Positions 1 to 14,242 of a stretch of DNA of 64,000 nt are shown here, piece after piece (position 1 is the stretch's first letter; every line of letters begins with the position of its first letter). The DNA is taken from assembly GCA_003993805.1 (NCBI GenBank), contig RSEF01000002.1, positions 92,740,011-92,804,010 on the forward strand, read 5' to 3'. Under the pieces are notes generated by a model that saw nothing but the letters and a program-made list of their open reading frames with translations, was not told the DNA's origin and ran no database searches. The stretch is from Himantopus leucocephalus. Lineage: Eukaryota; Chordata; Aves; Charadriiformes; Recurvirostridae. The position numbers and the translations under genes were made by a program.

Positions 1-940
1 AACAAACCACCAAAATCAAACAAACAAGCCCAGAAAGAATGCATCATAGTTATCTGACAAATCATCAGCTTCTCCTACTCATACTCACAAATCGAAATTT
101 TGACAATTTTATTTATATTATTTTTGTTACGGCTATGTGATCTTAGTCATGGGTCAGATCTCTACATCATACATAGAAAGAATAAGGCAATAAGTTTGAA
201 AGGTTATATGCAATATAAACATGGTCACAACTTACGATAAACTCTCCTCTGGTGCGATTCTAGAAACCCTAGTCTGTCAGGCAAAGAGTTTATGTTTATA
301 TATGCACACTTGTTTTGAACTCTGACAATACAGCACAACAGCAAGATATGTCAGTGTTTTTTTAATGTATGTTCATCAGCTGAAATGGACATTTTTATGG
401 TGGTGTACCACACAAGTGCTTTTCATGCCTGATGAAGCCTGGCTAATCCGAGTACTTTAGGACTGTGTCACGCTTCCAGGTTAATAAATGCTCATTTATT
501 GTAAAAAGCTGGTTGTCAATGCAAGAAGACACTCTTCAGTTAGCTACTAAGTTTTCTCAGTGTATGTAAATATTTGGGGCTAAACCAAAGCAACAAAAAA
601 AACCCCCAAAACAGTAAATGCATTTGCTATGTATCCTTAAACCAGCAAGAGTGACAGGAGCAACAGTAAGGGATATTCTGGAAAAGGCATCTCTGCGGGG
701 GTGAAGTACGCTCTCCTTGGTCTGCCTCCCAGCCCGCAGTCAGAAAGCAGGGCCTGGCTGAGGGCAGCCACGCCGAGGATGGGGCATGGTTCAGGAGAGC
801 CATACAACCGACTGCCACCCTGCACTCCTCCACAGCTTTATGTCACACATTTGCAGGCCAGTGCTGCCGGCCCCCTCCCACTCCCTGACCCCACAAGCCA
901 GGCACAGCCGGCCAGTATGATTTACAATCTTCCAGCAATC
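1..940. other. Gene-poor flank with a GC-rich patch
   Basis: AT-rich non-coding sequence to about 660, then a GC-rich patch (about 690..910) that runs into the first assembly gap. The short open frames on both strands of the patch have no recognisable domain. Confidence 0.5.
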
Positions 941-1040
941 NNNNNNNNNNNNNNNNNNNNNNNNNNNNNNNNNNNNNNNNNNNNNNNNNNNNNNNNNNNN
1001 NNNNNNNNNNNNNNNNNNNNNNNNNNNNNNNNNNNNNNNN
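941..1040. other. Assembly gap of 100 N
   Basis: Exactly 100 N, next to the GC-rich patch on its left. Confidence 0.97.
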
Positions 1041-1195
1041 TCTCTTACAATGGGTGAGATTCAAACTACTACCCAAACATTTGTTGATTCTGCTGGGGTA
1101 CTCATTTGGTCTCTTAATTGTGTTGCAACATATTCCAATGTCTACTTTTTGGCTCCCGTTGAAAAGACCAGACTTAAAACCTTAATTTGGCCCTT

Positions 1196-1245
1196 GTGAT
1201 AGATTGAAGTCAGCCTTTCTGTGATAGATTGAAGTCAGCCTTTCT
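1196..1245 (+). repeat. Perfect 25-bp tandem duplication
   Basis: The unit starting GTGATAGATTGAAG occurs twice head to tail with no mismatch (1196..1220 and 1221..1245). No N separates them, so this may be a real recent slippage event or an unflagged assembly error. Confidence 0.9.
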
Positions 1246-2768
1246 CTGCTATGCTAATTATTAGCAAGTAATGTTCTCAAAGCACTTCAAAACTAAGTAA
1301 AAATTCTCATGCAACTTCAACGTATTTTGCTAATATACAAGAATGTGCTAGCAAACTGTTATCTAATACCACCTCCCACTATATTAGCGATCATATTGTA
1401 TGTGATGGCACATGTTCCTGGAGAAATCATGGGCATACTGCAGGTGGGGGGATAAGAGTTCGCTGTGTATGCATAGAAATTTCACACTGCTGTAAACCAT
1501 TCCAGACTGAGGAAACAATCCCCACCCACACTCATTAACAGAGGCTCAAAACAAGATCTAGCCCCACCTCTGGCATGCTTTATCAAGCTCTGATTTTGCA
1601 GTCCCATCTGTTCTTCAGAACTGCCAGTTCATCTAGCAACCAATCGCATTAGACATTTTTAAACTGTGAGAGGAGTTAGTTGGCGCTTTAAACAAATTGT
1701 TCCTGTCATCTACCATCAATTTTCCCATTATCATTGACAGCAGGACCAACCCATGGCCAATACCCATTTGCACTTCCAGCTGAGAGAGAACATTCCCCCA
1801 CAAAACTTCATTTAAGCTAAACCACAAGTTTTGTTCAGCTGAAGTACACTGGCTGAGGACTCACCCATCCCTCAACAAAAATTTAGAGTGAAGCTACTCT
1901 TTGGCCCTAGAATTATGACTGAAGAAAATTTTATCAGATAAAATTATCTTAGGATTCTCCATCTACATTAAAAATTGGAGACCATAAATTACTACATGTT
2001 GAAGGAAATATTTTCCAGCAGTTTAGGAAAATCCCAGTTTAGACTGATGTTCTGTAAAGGTGCTTTGACATTCTCCAGAAGCTTTACTACAAACTTGTAG
2101 AGTCCTTCAAAAACATCATTAGCAAGACTGATGGATAGCCTGCCCCTGTGCTGGTTAAACATAGGGCCATACAGAATAGAGCAGTGGCACACAAACTCCC
2201 TGCTGGTACTCGAGAAATGCACACAGGAATTGTCTGCGAACTTCTGAGTCAACACCGGCTCCTGGTGCACTGGGTAGCATTCCTGCAGGACAGGCCACAA
2301 CTTCCAGGGTCCAGCGATGTCCTCAGGCAGTGTTTACTTTCCTTTTACAGACCTAGCAGCTGAGTCCAAAATTGTTGCTGAGCCCTTTAAATTTTTTTTT
2401 CTGAATTGGCATTAAAATACTCTCAAATGGAACCACCAAGTTTAGCGGTCACTGGAAAACCATGAATATGAGTTCCATATCTCTAATGAATGGTTTTTTG
2501 CTAATGAACCTGGCTTCTGAAAAAGTCCAAGTTTGTCTGAGGATGTTCAGACACAAGTAGGCCTGGTTAAAAGTGTCTGGATTGAGTACAGAATAGATAT
2601 TATGCTATAGCACCACAGATTTCCACATCAGTGTGGAAATTTTTGCCAGTGTGTATGACGAAATTTGTTTTGCATATCATCCTACAGCCTATGCCTCTTT
2701 ATAAATTTCTTTGTTCCATTTCCTTCTATAACATTAAGGACTAAACAATATAAATATTACTTTGTGGC

Positions 2769-2829
2769 ATGTTGAAAATAAGTTTATATTATTTTTCTNA
2801 TGTTGAAAATAAGTTTGTATTATTTTTCT
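2769..2829 (+). repeat. 30-bp duplication around a single N (assembly seam)
   Basis: 2769..2798 and 2800..2829 are the same 30 bases with one A/G difference, separated by one N at 2799. This is the pattern of two contig ends that overlap but were not merged. Confidence 0.85.
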
Positions 2830-5800
2830 GTCTCTACATTTTGTTCTTATTTCACTATCATAGATATCTTCCTTTAATACATTAACATTTACTTTGAAAA
2901 GTCAATGAAAATTTTTCTAGAAGGCACCCAGAAGAATAAAAGAAAAGGAGGTCTACTAATTATTATTCAGCTTCTATTTATGGAGCATTACTTTCTCAAA
3001 GATAAATATTAGTTCCAATGCTAGACTGAATCAGCAATTTGCAATGGTTCAAAATCTGTTCTCTGCATAGCTCCAGGACAGGGAAATAGAAAGGTGTCTT
3101 CAATTTTCTTTGGTTTTAAAGATGGCCAAAGACCATTTAAATTAATAGTTTAATGTAAAGCAGTGGTACCCAGACCTTCAGTGGAGAGGGGACATGGAGT
3201 CTCCTATTTAACTAATCAAAGATCACATTTCATGACACTTGGCACATAATATAATTGAGCAATTCTCACACAACAGGAGCTGCCTACATTTATAGGTTTG
3301 GGGAATGACAGAAATAGGAACAGTTTATATGGCTTGAAGATCTCTTCCTCTCCAAATCTGAAGGGACAGAAGAAAAGAACCTGACAGTGGGCAATGGACA
3401 CAAAGGAACTGCCATAGCAAGACAAATTCATGGGATGTAGTCACATCCCTAGCAAAGGCAGACTTCCAAATTGCTCCACTAGCCAGGAATCAACCAGACA
3501 TCCTCTAAGCCACTGGCAAATGTCTCCCTTCACTGTCATGCAGTGTCTCCATATAAAACAAGTTAGTTTTCATCAGTTACCTGCTGCAAGTCAGCTGACA
3601 TCAGTACCCTGACTGCTCAGAGAGACTAAAGCTCCCCCGTTGGAAATCTGGGTTCAGCCACCATCCTGCTCTGTCCCATGCCCTCTGTGGCCTGCTCCTT
3701 GACCAGCTCTTTTGCCTCCTTCCTTCAGTCAGAAGGAGATACCTTTATCAGTGGTCCTAATATTTATGGTATGAAAAGAGGGTGTAATCATACTTGCTCA
3801 TGTCTCTTTTGCTTGAAGAAAATATGTGTAGGTCAGAGGATGGGATGGAGTGAAATTGTACATCAGGAAATCTATTAGCCAGGCAAAGCCGTACATTCAT
3901 TGCTGTTGGAACCTCATCTCTGTTTCTGCAGGGAATTTTTTCCTGCCTTGGTCTCTTGAATCTGTGGGGTCAATGGAAGTCTTTCTGTGATTAAGATGAT
4001 CCATCTTTGCTCCTGTGAATAGTAGTTAATGAAAAAGTAAGATAGCTATCTGCAGAAGAGTTGAGGAATATTACTCTTATTGTGACTAGCCATTGTTTCT
4101 TAGTCAGGTTTCCATCCTACTAAATGTCACCAGCAGATATGAAGGGGAGTATTCAGGTCAGAAACAGATGATATCTGAATTCTGATTGAACAAAACTTTA
4201 TGCTTCACATTTTCCTCTGTATCCTAGTATTGCAGAGAACAAAATCTGGGAAGGCACAGAAAAAAGAAACAGCTCAGAATGCAGCAATCAGGCTCGCTTC
4301 TAAATGCATAATGTGGATGATATTGAGGTGAATACCCACAAGGAAACTTGAATAAGCTAGTTCTGGCATTTAGATATTTACTGATTCCAAACTGTCTTTG
4401 TGAAAACTGCAATTTAAAGAGCATAGAAGCTTAATTCAGTATTCCCTGAAATACAAAAGAAGAGAAGCACGGTATCATTTGACTGATTTATTCTGCTTCT
4501 TTTTTCAAGAGAGCCTGCATTTTATTCTCTTGAGAAGACTTGTATCTTTCAGAAAAGCAGACTGGGAAGCTAACCAGGTATTGTCAACGCACCATCACCT
4601 TGCAGCTGGGAATGAATTCGATGAGCTGATTCCTGGTGACACCGCTTTTTAAATACAGGTAATGCAAATGGAGAATCTATACAGTTGTCAATAGTTTTGG
4701 AAAGCTTATTTGTCATCACCCCAAAGTTTAGAAGCAGACCAGCTAAAGTCTTCTCATTACTGGATGGTATTTTGCAGCATGCAATGTCAGTTTGCTGGGC
4801 TAAGACTAGAAGCAGTTAACACTATACACAGTGGGGTGGTAAGAGGATTAAAACACACCCAAATCCTCATCCAGAAACAGATCCAGATCCAGATTGGGAT
4901 TGTCTTAAAATTCAGTAGCATGCAGTTGCAGTGGTTTGTTCCAAATTATTTAGATTTTTACTATTAATATATCACATTTTCTTGGAGTTATCAAAGCCTA
5001 CAACAGAGAAAATCTTTCATTACATACATTTTATGAGTTTCAGATCTTGCTTTATATTTGTGTTATTTTGTAAACAGTTCAATGAATCAATGGGAATTTT
5101 TTTCTAATGGTTTTGTCCTTGCCTTGCTCTGTGCTGGGGCAAAGTTACATGAAGTTTTATGTTCCTAAATGTTATTTTAAAAAATGTGTCTTTGGATGCA
5201 GAATCTATTGCTGTGCCACTCTTTCATGATAGTTAAATGATACTGTAGGAATCAAATAGAGATGATGCTCTTTGTCCTTGAGATGTGGCAGCTCCTTCAG
5301 CTTAAGATATCTTTATGGCTGCTTTAATGTGTACCTGAAAATATAATTGATTTAAAATACGTTAGAGTCATGGGTCACAAAGAGCACTTCAATGCCTTCT
5401 TCACTCAGCTGCATCAGCTGATTAGTCGCAGCCAAGATTCCTATGAGGAGGCCTGATGCCTCACTTTAAAAGCAGAAAGATGCTTCTACAAAAGCCCTTG
5501 TGTCAATTACAGACCCCAACTGTAATCAGATCCAGGAAAAACTTTCTCAGTGTTCAAAGATGTTTGGATCAAAGTGTTACTTTCTCAGTGTTTCTATCCA
5601 ATCAATCTTTGCCCATATGATGACAAAAACTATACGTCATCACAAAATCCTATGACACCTTTTCCTGCTGAAATTCAGACCTCCCTTCCTAGGACTTACA
5701 CTGGCAAGTGACCTTTCTTTGTCTGAATGTGAAGACATTACTGAATGCTTTGCTTTGAACATATCCTAGTGGGGTTTCTATTTCATTTGAATTCTGTCGG

Positions 5801-8800
5801 TTCTGTCCAGATTTTTTTCCAGTGTAAAATCTGTAGTAATGCAAGTGGAATGGGAGCTACTGAGCAATGTGCTGACCCTTCTTGTGTTCCTTCCAGTCAA
5901 ATGTCAGTCATGGTCTTTAAATACAAAAGATGTGTGTGTGTGCACACCAACTTTTATTAAAATAAATAAATCGTTTCCACTGGATTCCATGGGTGCCCTG
6001 AGTTACTATGCTCTTCTGGTGGTCTTGCATTATCCAGAGCTTACGTAAACTTAGGAGTAAGCAAGCACTTTGATTCCTCACTCAAACAGACCCAAACATA
6101 AAGATATGACTAGCTTACTTATATTCATTTTCTATGAACATTTGCAGTCACACTTTTAAATGAAAATGAATAGGTGAATAAGTCAGCTTCAGTTCCAGAC
6201 AAGCTGGCCTCTGGAGCTTCTTATATAATTCATACTCAAGGGTGTTTTGTGCTCCTTGAAGAGCCAAGTAGGCTCCAAGTGCAGTTAAATGGTGTCAGTC
6301 AGACACTCTCTTTCTGCTGAATGTCTTCCTTGCCTCCTTGCATCTTAAATTCTTACTCTCCTTTTTCCCCAACTCTACTGTCTGCTTTTTTCCTGCCATG
6401 TATTCCCAATTCTTCATTCTCCTCACATTTCCAAGTTAATCTTTTCTCCTCCTTTACCCAATCCTTCTGACTCTAGGCAGTGACTTGTTCCCTTTCATTT
6501 TTTCTTTCATTTTCTAATTATGGTGAATCCGGACATTATTCAGACACTGAAAATTACATGATGTTATAGTGAGGAATATTTTTAAATATGGGAAGGAAGA
6601 AAGATAAATCCAGGAAGACTCTCACCTTCAACAAATGCTATTTCAGGTAAGGAAGATGTTACATGAACCAACCATAGCATGCTCCGAAGACAACTTACTT
6701 CAGAAGGTGTCACAGCTGGGTGGAAAATGGAATTGCTGTCCTCTGGGAAATTTTACTGTTTGATGTTTGTTTTCCAACTAGCATATTTCTCTTTGTTGGC
6801 AGTCAAAGGCAAGACCATCCTTTGAATATATTGTGGAGTTGATGGGGCATGGTGATGAGGACACAGATTATTTAATGCTCCTGTGGAAAAGAAGCATTTG
6901 GAGCTCCACAGTGCATTGATCCTAAATGCTTCAAACACTTTCCCGGGGCTACAACTCTTAGGGTAATAACCAAGCACTGCTTAATTCACACAGAGTACAT
7001 GGCCCTCTTTATCAAGGTGGCAAGAGACAAAGGCACAAAACATGATGCTCCTGTAGCAATGATTAGTGACCTTTAAGAAGCAAGGGAGGTCCAAGATTTC
7101 TTCTACACCCAACAGCTGCAGTAAAATAGGAACCCTAATCTTTACCATGCTCTGCCCCATATTGCTTCTATTTTACCTTGTATGTCAGAATTAATGCTCC
7201 CTTCCCTACTCCATTTGGAAATACCAAAAGTTCAGCCTTTGCTCTGGGATCCCAACCCACGTGAATAACACAGAGCTTATTCAAAGGCTTCTCTACATCT
7301 CTAATGCTACTTTCCATGCACAGCAGTATCAGAATTGGGACTGAGGACAGAAAAAGAAACTCTTAAAGCACTGAAAGTTGTTAAGTGTCTTTAGAATAAG
7401 TATCAAAGACCCAGGCTTATTATTGGATGTGTGTATGACTAGATGGTTTATGTAAATTTAATTTTGTATGGGTATGAAGATAATCGATTTGGCATACACT
7501 TTTTCAAATCACATGACACTAAGGGACCAATTCTAATCTCAAATGAATAATTTGCAGTGTGACAAATCTTGAATATTTTGTTGTTGCCATTACAAAAGCC
7601 AGTTGCAAGAGGACTGTTCATTCATCATCTGAGATTCCCTTTGTCTATTTGCTTGAAAAGTGTGTTCAGGAGTTGCTTCTACGGATGTAACACACTCATC
7701 TAACTTTCCATAAAATGCAACTGATTGGAAAAATACACCTAGTTGACAGAAATAATTTAAAATCAAGTGGCTACTTGATGAAGGCAATACTTTCTCTCCT
7801 TCTGTATCTCTTTCTTTCCTAAGACATCTTTGACAGAACCCAAAACCTTTTCAGTTTGTGTAAGTTTGACTTTTTTTTTTTCCTCCTGAGTCACAAAATG
7901 ATTCATCATGGAAACCAAAAGCAATGAGGAAACTTTAGAGCACTTTAGGAGGTGTGGTATACCTAGAAAGCAGTGCTTCAGAGACAATATTGGAAGAGAG
8001 GAGTCCTGGAACTAAAATTTCCATGAAACATTGCAGATAGTACCATAGCCATGATGTACTGACCTATGTTCATTTCTCAGGGACAGGGGAGGAAAAGAAG
8101 GAGCGTATACAGTAATACTTGGGAGAAATGCAAGAGCAGAAAGATTCATGGGCTAGAAAGATGAAAACTTCATTAAAGTTAATGTACTAACAGAACGTGA
8201 TTCAGCAGAACTGAGATGGAGAAAATATAGTTTCCTTAACATAAGACAACAGCTGCTCGACCTGCTAGCCCTGCCTTTTGATATGACTCCTGCCACCTTA
8301 GATGTCAACCAATTTGAAAGGTTCAGGGGAGACAGACAAATGACACATGGCTTGACAAGTCAGCACACCATTCTAAAAGCCACAGTGGGTAGGATGTACA
8401 AGTGGATAAAGAAAGGGTAAACCAATACAAAAAGAGTTAAAAAATAATAAATATCATTGTCCAATGAATTACACCGTCAAAAATTGTGAGTTTGGTGAAA
8501 AAGAAGAATTATTTTTTTAAAGCAGGAATATTATCAAATTTCTGTTATTTGCTTCTTCAAATCAATAGCTCATGTTCTGGAGTTCCTCTCCAAAAAAATA
8601 TAAAAGGGAGAAATTTAAAAATTTAAAGCTGAGATTCAGGCAATCTGTTTATTCCAGAAGACAGAGCTTATGAAAAGCACCACGTGGTGAAAAATGCATG
8701 AAAAAAAGAGTTGGCAGAAGGAATGGGAAAAAGTCCAGTAAAATAAGATGGAGATGTAAGACAAGTTTTATATCATTAATGTTAATGAATCCCAGCTTTG

Positions 8801-10233
8801 CCATTTTGGAGCTGGGTTGTTTATTGGTTGTAGGTTTTTTTAGGAGGGTGAAGGTTAACATAGGTAAAGGCAATTTTTAATTATTTTTTTTTCTGTATTG
8901 AGAAGGGTTTCAAATGGAACAGGTAAAAGATACAAAGGGCATTGTAAAATTGTCAGTAACTTAAAGCGGCCAAGAATTTTATATAGGGCTTACATAGCTA
9001 AGGGCTTTGAGGGATAGCACGCTGCTGAAAGGACTTGGGAATTTAACCATAGCTAAGGAGCAAGAGTGAGTGTTGTGCTAGGTCAACTGATAGTAGCAGA
9101 AAGCGCCCATCCTTTAAGCGTTCACAAGAACTTTGTTTTTCAAATTTTCAAGAGCTCTTCATCTTTAATTTGTTGTTCTGTCATTCCTTCTTCTGGCATT
9201 ACAGTTTCCTTTGTATTATGAGATAATAATTTACTGCCTAAAAATAACAATAAAAAATAAAAAATAAAAAAATACCAAGCTGTGATTTTATGTGCAAGAG
9301 AAATTAAATCTGCAAATCAGCTAGTTCAATGACAGGTGTGTATTCCCCAGGAATACCCAAAGGAATGTATTTTGCTTCCCACTTCTTATTCTAATTTCTG
9401 ATCACTGGAGACCAATTGAATACTGAAATAATTTTGATCAAATAAAACATTTCATCTTTGACCTCCACACAAGGAAAAAATACTGTACAAAGTAGAATGG
9501 CACTAGAGGATAAATATCTAGCTGAGAGGTAAAGGACAAGTTTATTTTATTTTCCTAACTTTCGCAGTATGGCACAAAAGCACAAAACAGCAAATGTCTT
9601 CATGTAGAGCTCACTAGAGTCCTTGGCGAGTCTTCAGTGAATTCTTTTACATTCTTCTCCCCCAGAAAGTAGCAGCAGATGTGTTCACCCCATGATGCTA
9701 TATAATTGCTCTCAAAGATACCATGAACAGAAAGTCTCCATAGAAAATGTATTGTTGATGCCCCACAACACCACAGCAGAAAAAGTAGGGTGCCTAGGGA
9801 TAAAGAATAAAATTCACGAGGACACCTAAGTGATTTAGAAACCCAAGTCCCATCTCCAAAAGTGAAGTATGTTTGTAAGCCTTAATCCTCAGAGGAACAT
9901 AGGACTTAATATACGATGCAGTAAACTCAGTGTTGCCACAACTAGACTGCTACCAGTACCCGAGCTAGTCAATTTAAAGGTGGATCACATATGTGTGGTT
10001 GAAAGACTACCCTGAGGGTTATTGACTCAAGTGCCTAATTCATTTCTGAAAATGGGACTTGGGACTCTTATATGGCTTAGACCCTTTGGAAACATATAGG
10101 ATATGACTCAGTCTTTTAAGGCCCAAAGTGCCTTTAACTACCATTGCCATCACAGGGAACTGGAAGCATCAGAAGAAAACCAGCAAAACACAATTGTGAG
10201 AGTTAACAAAATGCAAAGAAAGAGCTTGCTGCC

Positions 10234-10255
10234 TTTTTTTTTTTTTTNTTTTTTT
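10234..10255 (+). repeat. Poly-T with single N
   Basis: A T homopolymer of about 22 interrupted by an N at 10248. It lies about 80 bases from the CR1 fragment. Confidence 0.9.
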
Positions 10256-10332
10256 GTTTCTGTGTAACAACTACTGCACAGTGTTTAATTTTTAACAAAA
10301 AATAAGATTGATTTCATTATATATTGATCAAT

Positions 10333-10390
10333 GGTTGGACTCGATGATCTTAAAGGTCTTTTCCAACCTAAATGTTCCTATGACTGTCTA
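10333..10390 (+). mobile_element. CR1 LINE 3' end, 5'-truncated
   Basis: The stretch contains GGTTGGACTCGATGATCTT, then AAAGGTC and TTCCAACCTAAATG, and ends in a worn TTCCTATGACT version of the CR1 terminal ATTCTATG repeat. This is the conserved 3' end of avian CR1 retroposons. Only about 60 bases remain, as is common for these short truncated inserts. It is the best single clue that the host is a bird (or another sauropsid). Confidence 0.9.
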
Positions 10391-13300
10391 TAAGTACAGT
10401 GATTATACAAGGTGTTTATATATATGTCTATGTCTACGTAACAATATTGATGCTGATGAGCACGACATGACATACCAAACCAAGTAGTAAACCAGGCAAA
10501 AATCAAATGTGCCTGTGCCAGGAACCTATGCTTACAATGATTAATGGACTGAATAAATACCACATATACAGTAATCTTCCTTCAGTGTACTCCCAGTTAC
10601 CCTAGATAATTAATTGTTGCTTCTTCACCTTTTGCTGCGTATTTTGTCGATATAAAAGTCTCAAAATATGACTATAGTCTCAACAGGTATCTGTTCTTAT
10701 ACAGTAACCACATACTGCTCAGCCTCGTCTTGTAGACTCACCAAAGAGATCAGATCAGAGGAATACGGTTGTCAATACAGCAGAAAGTTTATGGGGAAAA
10801 AAGAAAAAACAGAGAGTATGTTATGGCTGTCATGCTCTGAATATGTAGGATTTTTCATAGCAAGACTATCTATGGTTTGTTCCATTATTAACCCATAGCA
10901 ACCATATGCAAGGATCACGGTAAGAATTATTAGTTTTAATTTATGGTGTGTACTATATCCTGAAGTAACCACATTTAATCTATTGAAAGCTTCACTTCAG
11001 CTTAATGATTAGAGTTTTCTATAACGGAAAGGCAAAGAACCTTGCAAGAAATTCAGCTATATTGTCTCGAAATTTATTACCAAGCTTTAGCAAAACAGAA
11101 GACGAGTTCTGAGTGATACTCAGACTGCTTTTTATAATCTTTTGTTTCACCACCTGCCCAAAAAAATTTTGTTCTCAGCTGCTCCATCATACATAGTCTC
11201 CATCTGAAGTTCTTTCATAATGACAAACGCAAAATATTTTTGCTTTACTACTTGGGTATTTTGTAGAGTAATTCTTTCCTGGAAATTGAAATAACTTTCT
11301 GATCCCTAAAGTTGCATTGGCTTTATGCATGAGGGACATAATCGTATATTATTGGGAATGGTGACTTACTCCACCACATTCTGCAGTAATGACTTCTGGT
11401 TTGCTTTTACTGAAGTAGGCACGTATCTTTTGTTTCTTGTATTTCAGTTTGATATCATTGAGCCTAAAAATGTATTTGACCGGGCTCATTTAAAGTGAAG
11501 AGTCCCTTCAGTATTCACATTATTACTTTTATCACTTTCTTCTTTCTAATCTGTCTTGCAAGGATCTCATATATTAATTTTTCTTTCAGTTAAAATGGCA
11601 CAGGTCTGATAGTGCCCTCATTACCCAAACTGTTATTTCTCCCTCTGGCCACACAAACTGTATTAAATGATGTTTCTTTGGGGGAGTCCAGCAATGACAT
11701 TCTGAGTAATGCTTTAAACAATGGGTCTCAAATTGGATTTAATTTACATTTAATAAGACATGTATTGTATGGCAAATTAATTATAACTGACTGTTGAACG
11801 TGGGTTTTGAGAATTAATAGTTAAGGAATGAATAGTATGTTTATTATATAGAGGGTTACAGAACATCAATTATATTTCTTTCCAGTAATGAAGTGGTATT
11901 TGTTTGACATAAGTTAATTATTTAGTCAGGTTTAAAAGAATAATTATCTAAGCTCTGTAAACAGGCTCTCTTAATTAAAAAAAATAGATAGAAGGCTTCA
12001 CAGAAAAATCAAATGGATTATTTTTTTTAACTAGCTCTTTCTTTTCTGAATGTTTTTCTGCTGGTAACTTTGCATTTCATCACTTTTGCAAATGACTCCG
12101 AATTAAGTAATGTCAAAATATCTTTGTAGCTATAAATTTATACTCAATCCACTTTCAACAAGGGGTAAATTAGGTATTATATTTTCAAGGTACAGTTCTT
12201 TGCAGGATATAGGTGGTTTTTTGATATCTTTGGGCTACAATAAATCTGAGAGAAACTAACAAATAAGAAGAAATTTCATTCTTGTATGAATTTTTTAAGG
12301 TATGCACTTCTGAGAAAATTTGATTCCAAAGTTCTGACTGCTTAGCCAGGTCAATTCAAATGATGTACCAGAAATACATCATATTGTTTTGGTAATTTTG
12401 TTTTTAGGTGGGTTTTTTAATAGTCTGGCATTACAGTTCGAATTTTCATAGATTTAAAATTTCCCAACTGACCCTTATATCATCTCACTTTTACTATACA
12501 AGTCTTACAAAAATCTGTTAAAATATTTCACATAGATATTTAATGAGCATTTCAAGAAACGTTAACTCTGGGCACTGCAATGGACCTGATTCTCATCATC
12601 TTGCTCCTTCTGCAGTTGTTGGCCTTTGTGCAAAGTTCCAGTAAGCAAACTGTAAAACATGACAAAGTACGTTTGTAAATTTTTACCCTATTGCTCATAG
12701 GTTTAAGTGAGTACCTAAGGAGGAAGTAAAAGCCACCCCAGTCACTACAGAATATATCTGGTTTCTTCTAGTCCTCAGTTCTGGTTGAGCTGAGTTGATA
12801 ATATGGACTGGAGTGTCATTTTCATTCCTGTATTTCTGACAGGAAGAAGACTTCCAAAGTTTAATGCTGTGTATATTCTTGAACTGATACATGTGTATGG
12901 TATTAAATTGACCTTTCTGTTATTTTGCAATTTTGATTGGATAGCCAGTCCACTTTTTCTTCTGTATGCTACTATAATAAGGCTATAAACAATGCAGGAG
13001 TCAAGTGGCCACCCAATCAAAGTATAAAATATTGAAAAGGTCAAAAGAGTGCAGCTCACTACTAAGATTCATTGAATATAAATTAGGCATTAAACTCCTG
13101 ATACATCGTTCCCTTGACTGAGTAGTAATGAGAATGGAAAATGGCAGAAAATTAATCCCTTCTCATTAAAAAGCTTGTAATGAGAATGTGGAACTTGATA
13201 GAAATGTAACCTGTTCACATTACAGTCTTCAGGAAAGGGTCTTTGTCGTCTTTTTCAGATGTCATAGCAGTGAACTTTTTCTCCCTAATAAAATAGTACA

Positions 13301-14242
13301 GGGAATGTGGTTACGTTACATACAACTCTCTTGCATAAGTCTTCAGCACTGTAAAATCATCCTAAAGTGACATAACCTTTTTCATTCATTGACACTGGAA
13401 TTTCTGCTGTTAATGTGAACACACATCTGTGTCAGCTGTGTTTTCAGTGCTGCCTAAACCAGTTATATGCCCACATCCCATTGAATTTCAGTGTAATTTG
13501 CAGATTGTTTCCTTAGAGTATTTTGCAAAGTCTAGCTAGAGTGGAGTGACATAAAATGAATATCCTGATTATAATTATCCAAATAAAAATGCGTACACAT
13601 AGGTTAATGAGTGCAGATTACCAGTGGGATAAATACCAGGAATGTGCTTATACACCTACCCACACACACACAAATTTCTAACAGAAAAGGACCCACAGAT
13701 TTCTATTTTCCACATTAAATTCCACTGTGCCCACAACATATAATTTATCACAGGGAATTTTACATGTTCCTTGACTTTGAAGCATATTGAGACTCAGTAT
13801 TTAGATTGTGAGATCAGGAAAAGTAGAAAACAAAATACTGCAACTAAACAATTTTTGTATTTCGTTTTCCATGAAAAAGTAAGTATAAAATAAAATACTT
13901 TGATGGAAGTCTATAAGTTAATGTTTATTTTGGTTCTCAGTAATTCAGCAGAGCAATCAAGAAAATAACCAACAAGTAGATTTATTTTTGATAGTGAAAA
14001 ATACATGGCAGAACGGTTTGGTTATGAAATCTGAGGAGGAAAAAAAATCACATAGTGTTCAGTTAAGTTACCAGACGACTTGTTTCCTACTCCATGGCAA
14101 TGCTGGGATGCATTTGTCCTGGTAGAAAGAGTAATCCCTGCATGCTGGCTCTATGTAGGGGTAGGTCCGGGCAGGTGGCTGCAGACGGCCCGGTAGGACT
14201 TTGCTTATATGTCCTGCCCCAGGGCCTACATGGCACGTGCAT
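10391..14242. other. Gene-poor AT-rich stretch
   Basis: No exon, RNA gene or known repeat was recognised. Open frames are below 100 codons and have no recognisable domain. Confidence 0.5.

Larger units (their letters stand above)
1041..10233. other. Gene-poor AT-rich stretch
   Basis: No exon, RNA gene or repeat family was recognised apart from the 25-bp tandem duplication at 1196..1245, the assembly duplication at 2769..2829 and an A-rich stretch near 9240..9272. Open frames are all about 100 codons or shorter and resemble no family. Confidence 0.5.
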
